DNA of 64,000 bases from positions 2,360,501 to 2,424,500 of the forward strand of contig NZ_MDGR01000007.1 of assembly GCF_002742335.1 (NCBI RefSeq), written 5' to 3'. This document shows positions 34,273-42,884 of the stretch, in pieces (position 1 is the stretch's first letter; every line of letters starts with the position of its first letter). Origin of the DNA: Reichenbachiella sp. 5M10 (GTDB lineage Bacteria; Bacteroidota; Bacteroidia; Cytophagales; Cyclobacteriaceae). Both the position numbers and the translations under genes were made by a program. Under the pieces are notes generated by a model that did no database searches, was not told the origin of the DNA, and was given only the letters and a program-made list of their open reading frames with translations.

Positions 34273-37200
34273 TTATTGTATTTTCACTTTTACTTTTTCA
34301 TCCACTCCTTCTCCCTTTACTCGCAAGAGGTAAAGACCAGACTGAAGTGAGGCTACATTGACCTGATGGTTGTAACCAAAATCGATTTGCTGATCCATCA
34401 CCACTCCACCAGTCAAGTTGTACAACACGACTTGATAGTGCCCAGGCGTCAATCCCTTCAGGTTGAGTTGATCGGCCGCTGGATTTGGATAAACCTGTAG
34501 CGCCAAAGACTCTTGCTGTGAAGTCAGCTTTGACGCAATAGTTCTAGCACTTGCTCCGCCTTTGGACAAGATGAAGCGGTCCATGTTCCATTCCCAGCCA
34601 TGGGTACCGGCTCCTTTGAGGCGAATCGTATGTGATCCTGCACTCAGATGAATCGTCCCCCCTGCTACGACAGAGGCAAATGCATCCCAATTGCCATTGC
34701 TAGGCACAGCATCGGTACGCTGAGCTACCCCGTCCACTGACAGCTCTACCGCTGCGCCGTTGACAGTCGTCCCCATGAAATACTCGACATTGTAATCTCC
34801 AGTCTCGGGGATATTGACATTGTAATCTGCCCAATCACCCGTCTGGTTGTAGTTGATGGCCATCACGCTCCCGACAGTATAGGTCAAGAAGCCAGAGTAT
34901 GTCCCTCCTGTCGTTGCAAAATCCTCGGCCTGGATGGTCAAGGAAACAGGGTTTCCTCCTCCAGTACCTGGCAACTCTCCGACTTTCGTCAAAGTAATTT
35001 TATCCAGGTTCCACTGCCAAGCATTGGTTCCCGAGGCTGTGATTCGCACGGTATGTACACCTGCTGTCAGTGTAGCATTGTTGGACGCAGTGAGTCCCTG
35101 ATAGCTATCCCACTGCCCATTGTTGGCGACATTGTCTGTCGAGACATTGTCGCCATCTATGGCTATCTGAATCTGCGCATTGGTCATAGGAGTAGAGATT
35201 TGGTACACGATACTGTACACTCCAGCCTCCCCTACATTGATGCTATACTCTGCCCAATCGCCTGCATTCACATAGTTGATACCCAACCCTGTCGCTTGAT
35301 TCACACCATTGGGCACATGACCGTCGTTGTACGTGCCTCCAGTGCTGGCAAACGACTCTGCTTCGATCACGATCGTAGTACCCGATGGCGTACCCGCAGA
35401 AACGGTCACAGCAGTAGTGGCTGTTTTGTTTCCATCCACAGTAGTCACTGTAACGGTCGCATTCCCTACTCCCACAGCTGACACCAACCCGTTGGCATTG
35501 ACAGTAGCTACGTTGGTATTGCTTGATACCCAAGAAACAGCCTTGTTGCTCGCATTGGCAGGACTCACCGTCTCGGACAAGTCCGTACTCTGCCCGACAT
35601 TGAGAGAAAGTGAGGTAGGCGAAACAGATACTCCCGTGACTGCAATCGTCTGACTAAAAGTATTTACCGTCACTTGACTTGTTGCGATCTTGGCACCATC
35701 GACGGTAGTCACCGTGATGGTGGCCGTCCCGTTGGCTACTGCAGTGACCACACCGTTGGCATTGACAGTAGCGACGTTGCTGTTGCTAGATGACCAATTT
35801 ACCGATTTGTTGGTGGCGTTGGTCGGTGCGACCGTGGCAGTAAGTGCCTGCGTAGCTCCCACACTCGTCAGGGTAACCTGAGTCGGAGATACACTGACTC
35901 CCGTCACAGCGACAGACGGACCTGGGTCTGTACCGATCGTACGACCAGGGGCAGTTGTGAATTCCCACGTAGAGAGGTTCACGACGCACACTTCTCCCGA
36001 ATGATGAAAATCCACATCGATTTGGTTGTTGGCTTGAAGCAAATTGACTGGAACGGGAATTTCCAAAGTACCAAACCATCGGCTTCTGTTTTGGCTCCCT
36101 CCTCTCCAATCAAGTGGCGCTTCTACTGCCACCCCGTTGACTCTAAGTTCATCGATCGATAAGAAGCCCACTTGGTCATCCTCAGCGTCAAACAAATTGA
36201 CCGTGATGCGTAGCATGGCTTCTGCCTTGCTGGCATCCTGAGGTACTGCTACATCGTTGACATAGAACGTATTCATACCCGACTGGATATCTACTCGCTC
36301 GTTGCTGCTGACTGCTTCTCCGTAGAACTTCTTCTCCACAGACTGTTGGTTGATTGTGACGTTGTTGGCATACGTGTATTTCAATATCATGGTACCATCA
36401 GCCGCCAATTGTACAGCGGAAGGAGCCGAACTGGCATTGGTATCATCCAGCTTCACTGTGCTAGTTCCTTGCAGATACAAGTGCTTGGTGTTGACATTTT
36501 GAAGAGTCGGTCTGTTGCCAAACATATTCAAGTTGATGCTCTTCGCTACACCTTCGAGGTTGTTGAGGATGAGATACATGTCTCTGCCATCGATATAAGA
36601 ATCCACCTGAATATCAGGATCACTTGACTTGGTGTCCACTCTTGTTCCTTTGACTTCTGCCCATAGCTCAAACCACTTGATGTAGTCACTCCACTCCCAG
36701 TTGCCGTCATGGTCATCATCTCGCATCATCTTGTACTGGTAGACATACTCTGGCGTACCATCACCGTTTTGATCTACATCTCCCCATTGGGCTTTGATAG
36801 GAGTAAAAGGCATCGTCTTTTCGATGTAATCTGGTCGCTCCAGAAACTGCATCATCATGGCGTTGAAGGGCTTCAAGCTCTCCCAGTCATATCTCGCATC
36901 ATGAGGGAGGTAAGTCCATGCACCCTGTACCGCTCCATATTCGGAGATGACCAAAGGCTTGCGGTTGTTCACTCCATTTTTTGTAACATCATACCACTCG
37001 ATCATCTCCAGCATAGCTTCTACATGACCTCCAGAACGTGTCGCTCCACCACTTGATCCATAGGTCGGCCAATCGTACATATGAACAGAGTAAAAATCCA
37101 TGTTGTCCCCCGCATTGTCCATGAAGCCTTTCCAAAGGACATCCCATTGTGTCCAAGGACCCGTTTGATTGAGGTAAGCAGACTCTGTTTGCTCACGAGC

Positions 37201-38070
37201 ATAGGCCTTGGCGATTTCATCACCAGGAGTATTGCCGTAGTAGGCATCCGAATACCCTACCGTACGTGACCGGTGTAGATCATCGGCGAAGAAGTCATGG
37301 AGTCCCCAAGTCATCCCGCCAATTTTAGGAGCCCGATTGCCGAGTCGGTTTCGTACTCCCTCTGCGACGAGATTGTGATACTCCCAGATATCCTCCCAGC
37401 TCGTCACCATGAAAGCACCAGTATTCATGAGCATATCAGGCTCATTGATCACTTCCCAATACTCTGGCATCAACTCACCCTCTGAGGCCAGATCATCTAC
37501 AAAAAACTCATCCAAATACTGAGTCACCCAGTCGGCAGACGTCTCGATATCCTGAGGCAGCCAAGCGTATCCATTGGCTCTACCCCACTCAGATCCACAC
37601 ATGTGCCAGTACGACAAGGTCGGATAGGTCGGGTGCGGATTGGTTCCACAGATCTTTCCTGTAGATCGGTTTTCGTACTGTTTGGTACCATTAGTTTCTA
37701 TGATGTTTTCGTACTCTTCTAGCCACCAACCTGCAAAACTCGACAAACTATCCGGGTCATGATGGCTCCTGTTGTCGGGGTCTTCGGCAGAATACTGAAA
37801 CTTCCAAGTAGAGGAACCGTTGTCCCTACCGAGGTAGACATCCAGGTCATTGAGAAGGTATTCCATTTTTTCTTCTTCCCCCGCCCAGTCACTCTCTGAC
37901 AATGCTGCGTGCAATGTAATATGGCGTTCTCGCCCAAAATCAGAGACACCACCTACTTCATGTTTGATGTTGACGTTGACATCTACTTCAACGTTTTGAG
38001 CAGACAACTGCTCCAGTATAGGTATTGTAAGTAGAAGAAGCGCACACTTCTTCCAGTATGAATATTTCAT
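34273..38070 (-). CDS. GH86 beta-agarase/porphyranase with Big2 and CBM6 modules, T9SS type A cargo
   Basis: A 1265-residue secreted enzyme. Signal peptide 1-24; GH86 (beta/alpha)8 domain and its C-terminal beta domains about 25-705; two bacterial Ig-like Big2 domains at about 720-802 and 808-890 (each VAVTGVSVSP-like at the start); two CBM6-like modules at about 900-1025 and 1040-1165; type A sorting tail about 1190-1265. Predicted acid/base is Glu210 (EVINEPDM) and nucleophile Glu377 (LVISEYGA). GH86 members are endo-acting beta-agarases or beta-porphyranases. The four binding and spacer modules suggest action on insoluble cell wall. The CBM6 pair resembles those of the following GH16 gene, so modules were probably duplicated or shuffled. 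It is the first gene of a two-gene transcript. Confidence 0.88.
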   Translation of the reverse strand: MKYSYWKKCALLLLTIPILEQLSAQNVEVDVNVNIKHEVGGVSDFGRERHITLHAALSESDWAGEEEKMEYLLNDLDVYLGRDNGSSTWKFQYSAEDPDNRSHHDPDSLSSFAGWWLEEYENIIETNGTKQYENRSTGKICGTNPHPTYPTLSYWHMCGSEWGRANGYAWLPQDIETSADWVTQYLDEFFVDDLASEGELMPEYWEVINEPDMLMNTGAFMVTSWEDIWEYHNLVAEGVRNRLGNRAPKIGGMTWGLHDFFADDLHRSRTVGYSDAYYGNTPGDEIAKAYAREQTESAYLNQTGPWTQWDVLWKGFMDNAGDNMDFYSVHMYDWPTYGSSGGATRSGGHVEAMLEMIEWYDVTKNGVNNRKPLVISEYGAVQGAWTYLPHDARYDWESLKPFNAMMMQFLERPDYIEKTMPFTPIKAQWGDVDQNGDGTPEYVYQYKMMRDDDHDGNWEWSDYIKWFELWAEVKGTRVDTKSSDPDIQVDSYIDGRDMYLILNNLEGVAKSINLNMFGNRPTLQNVNTKHLYLQGTSTVKLDDTNASSAPSAVQLAADGTMILKYTYANNVTINQQSVEKKFYGEAVSSNERVDIQSGMNTFYVNDVAVPQDASKAEAMLRITVNLFDAEDDQVGFLSIDELRVNGVAVEAPLDWRGGSQNRSRWFGTLEIPVPVNLLQANNQIDVDFHHSGEVCVVNLSTWEFTTAPGRTIGTDPGPSVAVTGVSVSPTQVTLTSVGATQALTATVAPTNATNKSVNWSSSNSNVATVNANGVVTAVANGTATITVTTVDGAKIATSQVTVNTFSQTIAVTGVSVSPTSLSLNVGQSTDLSETVSPANASNKAVSWVSSNTNVATVNANGLVSAVGVGNATVTVTTVDGNKTATTAVTVSAGTPSGTTIVIEAESFASTGGTYNDGHVPNGVNQATGLGINYVNAGDWAEYSINVGEAGVYSIVYQISTPMTNAQIQIAIDGDNVSTDNVANNGQWDSYQGLTASNNATLTAGVHTVRITASGTNAWQWNLDKITLTKVGELPGTGGGNPVSLTIQAEDFATTGGTYSGFLTYTVGSVMAINYNQTGDWADYNVNIPETGDYNVEYFMGTTVNGAAVELSVDGVAQRTDAVPSNGNWDAFASVVAGGTIHLSAGSHTIRLKGAGTHGWEWNMDRFILSKGGASARTIASKLTSQQESLALQVYPNPAADQLNLKGLTPGHYQVVLYNLTGGVVMDQQIDFGYNHQVNVASLQSGLYLLRVKGEGVDEKVKVKIQ

Positions 38071-38831
38071 GTTTAGTCATTTAGTTTTTATAATCATTTT
38101 TCATGCAACAGGCTACCCAAAAGGGCATACCAGTGATAGCTAGGAACAGGATGTTCCTATGTGTGCAAACCAACCCACATTTTATTTGGACTTTAGGGGA
38201 CAGATGGTCTTTGACTACTTCAAGAGATTAAAGCAGAAAGTGTGCGTGAGTAATTATAGAATCATAGATATTCGCGGTTTAGAAGTTACAGTTAATTTCT
38301 AGACATAGGTCTACCAATGATTTTGATTTTCCGGTCATTACTTGGTGGGCCTTATGTTTTTTACAGATTAGTGAAAAGAGAGACGCATGATTCAAAGTCT
38401 CCTGATAGCCCGTGTCCAAAGGACACCATAGGGCATACGGTATGAGGGGTACAGTCATGTTAGTCTTTCTCAAAATAATCAAAGTCAAATTGATCTATCT
38501 CTGCCCCATTTCCTAACAAACACACTAGACAAAAACTGAATAGCTACAACTGGACAACAAGAATATGACACGACAGATTTGCTACTTGGACTTTTTCGAA
38601 TCAGATCAAAATCATGGCTATACGCTAAAAAAAGACAACTTGTAGCAAGTACATCCATATCGCTCTGACCGACAGACAACTAGACACATAAGTCATTTTA
38701 TTAAATATAAATATTCCATCTATATATTTAATAATTCATAGAATCAAGGAATCCAGTAGGTGATAAACAACAATATATAAAACTAAAACTAGGCTAGTTG
38801 TCTAATTGGGGTGAGTTGCTCGCGTCTGTAT
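38071..38831. other. 761-base non-coding region with several small dyads
   Basis: No convincing gene is seen; the two short minus-strand frames here (up to 69 codons) match nothing I know and lack coding character. The region must hold the promoter of the GH86 gene, but no TAnnTTTG element is clear near its start. Three dyads are visible: TAGGAAC/GTTCCTA (38141-38159), GTGTCC/GGACAC around AAA (38412-38426) and AACTAG/CTAGTT (38787-38799). The words GGGCATAC occur twice (near 38124 and 38431). They may be regulatory or remains of a mobile element. Confidence 0.5.
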
Positions 38832-40202
38832 TTATGATCCTGAGACCAATCTCGGTTTTTCATGTTCCGAATGCCACTCGTGAATTGCCTCTTCGTCTAT
38901 ACCCGTCTGCCATACGTACACGACCTGAAGTGCAGGTAGTCTGCGCAAGTGATCCATACTACTCACCGTGACTCCCGTACCATACAGATTGAGTTTTTCC
39001 AAAACAGGGAGCCCTGAGAGTTGTTTTATTCCTGCATCAGTGATTGCATTGTTACTCAATTTTAAACTTCGCAAATTCGGGTACCCCGCAAAGTGCACCA
39101 AATATTCATCGCTGAGTCCACTGTCGTCCATAGCCAGCCAAATGACATGCTCCCTGACCTTATCGAGTGCATCGAGATAGCGCATGATATCAGAAGGGTT
39201 GGCTTTGCCAGACGGCAAAGTCACATCTAGCGCATAACTACCAGCCGCCAGTTCGCGCACCTCAAATCCCATCAAGCGCAGTTGCTCCAAGTCCTTGGGC
39301 GCAATGGAATCCAACGCCAACATTTGTTCTCCATCACCCGATAAGCCCAGGTAGTGACTGGCAGCCGTCATCACCTCCTCGGGTACTTCCACCTGAGAAA
39401 GCAGGGTGTCGAAGTTGGCTCCTGCCCCATCGATCCAAAATTTAATCAATAACTGTTGCTCCTCGGTCAAGGGCTCTTTGCCCTCTGGCGGCATGATGTC
39501 GTCATGACCCGCAGGCAGACTGATCCGCTTGAAAAGTTCACTGGCTGAGGCATCGCCCGCCACGATCAGATGACCGCTTTCTCCGCCTTTCAGGTATTCC
39601 TCTATGGAGGAAAAAGAAAGTTTGCCCTTCTGCTTTTCACTGCTGTGGCAACTCATGCAACGATCCCGCATGATTGGGTGTATTACATCACCAAAGAGCT
39701 GCGCTTGTTGGATGTCGGTCACCTTCGGCCTGGCCAGTGGATCTACTGGCTTAGGGATGAAAGGCGCATATTTGGTCAGATAGTCCGAGCCGTGGGTCAT
39801 GTTTCCGCCCAGATGCCCGGTGGCACTCATGGCGATCATCATCACCGCCAGCAGGCCGAGGTAGAGCTGAGTCTGCACTTTGGTAAAATCCACCCAACGC
39901 GTCTTGAGCAACAGTGCCGCTGCAGCAACCACCGTAGTGATGATCCCCGCCCACATGTGTGCGTCGAGCATATCGGGTGCATAGTCGCCGCTCGTGCCGA
40001 GCATGTAGCCCAGCACACTGGCCGCTACCGCACTGGCTACCCCGAGCAGCAATGAGAATATAATGGCGGGGCGAACGTTGGTCAGCCAGCCGAGTCGCTC
40101 GGCGACCTCCATCAGTGCTCCGATCATCAAAAAACCAATCGGCAGGTGTACGATCAGCGGGTGAAACCGCCCGAAAAAGAGTATTAAGTTTGATTCTTCC
40201 AT
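38832..40202 (-). CDS. inner-membrane DUF2231 / cytochrome c / leucine-rich-repeat protein
   Basis: A 456-residue membrane protein. Four hydrophobic segments (about 16-33, 46-68, 83-99, 113-128) form a DUF2231-like module with FHPLIVHLPIGFL at the start. A planctomycete-type cytochrome c domain follows, with the haem c motif C182-M-S-C185-H186 and a later HDDIMPPEG, whose Met could be the axial ligand. The C-terminal 110 residues are leucine-rich repeats (LRSLKLSNNAITDAGIKQL and LEKLNLYG). Proteins with this order occur in Planctomycetes and Bacteroidota next to DUF1501/DUF1553 genes; their role is not established. It ends the four-gene transcript that starts at 46157. Electron transfer from an extracytoplasmic oxidation is a plausible but untested idea. 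Confidence 0.75.
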   Translation of the reverse strand: MEESNLILFFGRFHPLIVHLPIGFLMIGALMEVAERLGWLTNVRPAIIFSLLLGVASAVAASVLGYMLGTSGDYAPDMLDAHMWAGIITTVVAAAALLLKTRWVDFTKVQTQLYLGLLAVMMIAMSATGHLGGNMTHGSDYLTKYAPFIPKPVDPLARPKVTDIQQAQLFGDVIHPIMRDRCMSCHSSEKQKGKLSFSSIEEYLKGGESGHLIVAGDASASELFKRISLPAGHDDIMPPEGKEPLTEEQQLLIKFWIDGAGANFDTLLSQVEVPEEVMTAASHYLGLSGDGEQMLALDSIAPKDLEQLRLMGFEVRELAAGSYALDVTLPSGKANPSDIMRYLDALDKVREHVIWLAMDDSGLSDEYLVHFAGYPNLRSLKLSNNAITDAGIKQLSGLPVLEKLNLYGTGVTVSSMDHLRRLPALQVVYVWQTGIDEEAIHEWHSEHEKPRLVSGS

Positions 40203-40232
40203 TGTTCTTTATGCTATGCTTACTTCATCCAA

Positions 40233-41342
40233 CTACACCCGCTCTAGTTTTAGCGGTGCAGATTTATTTGCATTCCATTGGCAGATGTAGAGGTTTTTGT
40301 CCTCGTCGATGCACACGTCATGGCCATGCAATATTGGCTTTTCGGGCAACTGAAAACTAGGCTGCAGTGCTCCCTTTTTGTACTCCGGTGCGGTACCGCC
40401 GGGATTGGACACCACCTTGTCGCCCTCCAGTACCGTCACAAATCCCGTGTGTAGGAGCCAATTGTAATAGCCATTGGCCTCTGGTGACGACCAGCAGACG
40501 CCAGCGTACAGGTTGTCGTCATCGATCACGGCTCGGCACATAAACATGTTGTTCAAATAGACCTTCTTCACGAATTTTCCATCAAGGGTGTACCACTTGT
40601 AGGTGCTTTCGTTGCGTGACGAGCACACCACCATGGGCTGCTTCGGGTCGCGTAGGTCGAGGGTCACCCCGTGGGCATTTTTCAGGTTGTAATTCGGATC
40701 TTTGTTGCCATGCCCACCCCAGTGGCGGATGTACTCGCCACGGCTGTTGTACTGGATGATGTAGTCCATGCCATAGCCGTCCGCTACATAGATGTCGCCA
40801 TTGGGTGCGACGGCCACCTCCGTGGGACGGAATGGATCTCCTTCCTTGTAAACCCCGATCGTCTGCGGATGCCCGATATCGAAGATGACTTTACCATCGA
40901 CAGTCGTCTTGGCTACCCGACCATTGTGAGGCGTCCACTGCCCCTCCTTGTTGAGAAACCAGCCTGAGTCCGTCAGGTAGAGAAAATCCTCCTCGCCCTC
41001 CTGTGACAAGGTCAATCCATGCCCTCCAGGATAGGCTGTACCCCAATAATCCAGCAGTTTGCCTGACTTGTCAAAAATCAGGATGTTGTTCTTAGGATGA
41101 TCGCCCATCATGATCAATCGGCCCTTGCTGTCCATCACCATCTCATGGCAGTTGAGCAGAGGATTGCGCACGGCACTGAGCTGCGCCCAATCGCGTACGA
41201 GTTTGTATTGGTAATCTCCGTGCCCCAGGATCAGCTCCGGTTCGGCGCGCTTGGTGATCACGTTGAAGCTCATCGACGGCAGGGCCGCTGCCAGTCCAGC
41301 CACCAGTGAAGTCTTCTTGATGAAGTTTCGTCTTGTTTTCAT
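40233..41342 (-). CDS. Tat-exported NHL/6-bladed beta-propeller protein
   Basis: A 369-residue protein beginning MKTRRNFIKKTSLVAGLAAA, a twin-arginine-type export signal (Arg4-Arg5). The rest is a six-bladed NHL propeller: repeated segments such as NPLLNCHEMVMDSKGRLIMM, RPTEVAVAPNGDIYVADG and HGHDVCIDEDKNLYICQW, each ending a blade. The pattern resembles peptidylglycine alpha-amidating lyase-type propellers, though I see no proof of a lyase site. Histidines in blade-start motifs (NCHEMV, NAHGVTL, LHGHDV) are spaced evenly and could bind a metal at the propeller axis. A Tat signal suggests folding, possibly with cofactor, before export. It is the third gene in its operon; the function in agar use is unknown. 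Confidence 0.75.
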   Translation of the reverse strand: MKTRRNFIKKTSLVAGLAAALPSMSFNVITKRAEPELILGHGDYQYKLVRDWAQLSAVRNPLLNCHEMVMDSKGRLIMMGDHPKNNILIFDKSGKLLDYWGTAYPGGHGLTLSQEGEEDFLYLTDSGWFLNKEGQWTPHNGRVAKTTVDGKVIFDIGHPQTIGVYKEGDPFRPTEVAVAPNGDIYVADGYGMDYIIQYNSRGEYIRHWGGHGNKDPNYNLKNAHGVTLDLRDPKQPMVVCSSRNESTYKWYTLDGKFVKKVYLNNMFMCRAVIDDDNLYAGVCWSSPEANGYYNWLLHTGFVTVLEGDKVVSNPGGTAPEYKKGALQPSFQLPEKPILHGHDVCIDEDKNLYICQWNANKSAPLKLERV

Positions 41343-41358
41343 GTATATGTATCAACAT

Positions 41359-41390
41359 CCCTCCAAGGGTTCAAAACCCTTAGAGGGTTA
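41359..41390. repeat. palindromic repeat, copy 2
   Basis: CCCTCCAAGGGTT followed by CAA and AACCCTTAGAGGGTT forms an imperfect hairpin almost identical to the one at 30578-30610, with similar flanks (TATCAACA before it). It lies in the 53-base gap between the DUF1501 and NHL genes. Confidence 0.65.
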
Positions 41391-41395
41391 GTTAT

Positions 41396-42880
41396 CTAAC
41401 TCAAAATATCTTTGACCACATGGCCGTGCACATCCGTCAAGCGGAAACGGCGACCCTGATGCTTGTAGGTCAATCGCTCGTGATCCACTCCCATCAGGTG
41501 CATCATCGTCGCATGAAAATCGTGTACATGTACTGGGTCTTTCACTACGTTGTAGCTAAAATCGTCCGTCTCTCCATGCGTATATCCTGCTTTGACTCCT
41601 GCTCCAGCCATCCACATGGTAAAGCACTTTGGGTGGTGGTCACGCCCATAATTGTTGGGAGTCAGCTGTCCCTGTGAATAGACCGTACGACCGAACTCGC
41701 CTCCCCATACCACTAAGGTATCCTCTAGCATTCCTCGTTGCTTGAGGTCTTTGATCAGGGCTGCTGTCGCTTGATCTGTGGTCTGACACTGATGTTTGAT
41801 TCCACCGGGCAGATTGAGGTGCTGGTCCCACCCTCTGTGATAGAGTTGTACAAATTTGACGTCCTTCTCTAGCAAGCGACGCGCCATCAGGCAATTGGCG
41901 GCATAGGTTCCAGGATCACGACTGTCTTTGCCATACATCTCAAAGATATGATCTGGTTCGTCCGACATGTCCGTCACTTCGGGCACAGAAGTCTGCATAC
42001 GGAAGGCCATCTCGTACTGTGCGATACGTGCGCTAATTTCTGGATCGGCATACGCCGAATGTTGCACTTCGTTGAGTTCTTTGAGGTACTTGAGCATCTC
42101 CCCGCGATCCTGTTGGTCATAGTTTTCAGGGTTGGTCAAGTAGAGCACAGGGTCTTTGCCTGAGCGAAACTGCACCCCTTGATGCTCTGTAGGAAGGAAC
42201 CCATTGCCCCAAAGGCGAGAGTAGAGCGGCTGCCCTCCACTATTTTTGGACACCAATACGATGAACGAAGGCAGGTTCTTGTTGTCCGAACCCAATCCAT
42301 AACTCATCCACGAACCAATCGATGGTCGCCCAGGCAATTGATGGCCCGTTTGAAAAAACGTAATCGCAGGATCATGATTGATCTGCTCGGTGTACATCGA
42401 TTTGATGAAACAAAGATCATCGACCACTTCTGCGGTATGTGGCATCAACTCACTGACCCAAGCACGAGACTCCCCATATTGATCAAACTTGTAGGCTGAC
42501 GGAGCAATAGGCAAAGACGACTGCTGCGCACTCATGGCTGTCAATCGCTGGCCCTGGCGTACGGATGCAGGGAGTTCTTTGCCAAACATATCGACCAATT
42601 TGGGCTTGTAATCGAAAGTCTCAAACTGCGAGGGACCTCCACTCTGAAAGAGGTAAACCACTCGCTTGGCTTTGGGAAAGAAATGTGGCAAATCGCCCAA
42701 TCCCCCATCAAAAGTAGGAGATGTAGCATTGGCAAAAAGCCTTTCAGCTCCCAACAGTGACCCGAGTGCCGCAGCTCCCAACCCCATGGAAGTCTTGGTC
42801 AGGAAATTGCGACGGTCCATTTTTCTTTCTACTTTTTGTAAATCCTTGTTATTGGATCGTATTGGTTTATGATCACACAT
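41396..42880 (-). CDS. DUF1501 protein with Tat signal
   Basis: A 494-residue protein. The N-terminus [10 protein letters not shown] and the [20 protein letters not shown] twin-arginine signal (Arg23-Arg24) fit the DUF1501 family, whose members often have a short cysteine/histidine-bearing stretch before the signal, so I keep the start at 42880 over the internal Met at 42820. Family hallmarks: [20 protein letters not shown], then [20 protein letters not shown], and [15 protein letters not shown] near residue 395. DUF1501 has the fold of the alkaline phosphatase/sulfatase superfamily, but no enzyme activity is established. It begins four bases after the DUF1553 gene ends, and DUF1553-DUF1501 pairs are the rule in Planctomycetes. 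Target could be a sulfated or phosphorylated polymer; this is a guess from fold. Confidence 0.85.
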   Translation of the reverse strand: MCDHKPIRSNNKDLQKVERKMDRRNFLTKTSMGLGAAALGSLLGAERLFANATSPTFDGGLGDLPHFFPKAKRVVYLFQSGGPSQFETFDYKPKLVDMFGKELPASVRQGQRLTAMSAQQSSLPIAPSAYKFDQYGESRAWVSELMPHTAEVVDDLCFIKSMYTEQINHDPAITFFQTGHQLPGRPSIGSWMSYGLGSDNKNLPSFIVLVSKNSGGQPLYSRLWGNGFLPTEHQGVQFRSGKDPVLYLTNPENYDQQDRGEMLKYLKELNEVQHSAYADPEISARIAQYEMAFRMQTSVPEVTDMSDEPDHIFEMYGKDSRDPGTYAANCLMARRLLEKDVKFVQLYHRGWDQHLNLPGGIKHQCQTTDQATAALIKDLKQRGMLEDTLVVWGGEFGRTVYSQGQLTPNNYGRDHHPKCFTMWMAGAGVKAGYTHGETDDFSYNVVKDPVHVHDFHATMMHLMGVDHERLTYKHQGRRFRLTDVHGHVVKDILS

Positions 42881-42884
42881 GGTT

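Noticed and set aside
38279-38679. Two short minus-strand frames (69 and 64 codons) in the gap before the GH86 gene
   Set aside because: No ribosome binding site of note, no recognised domain, and composition rich in Ser, Cys and Leu as expected for random sequence.
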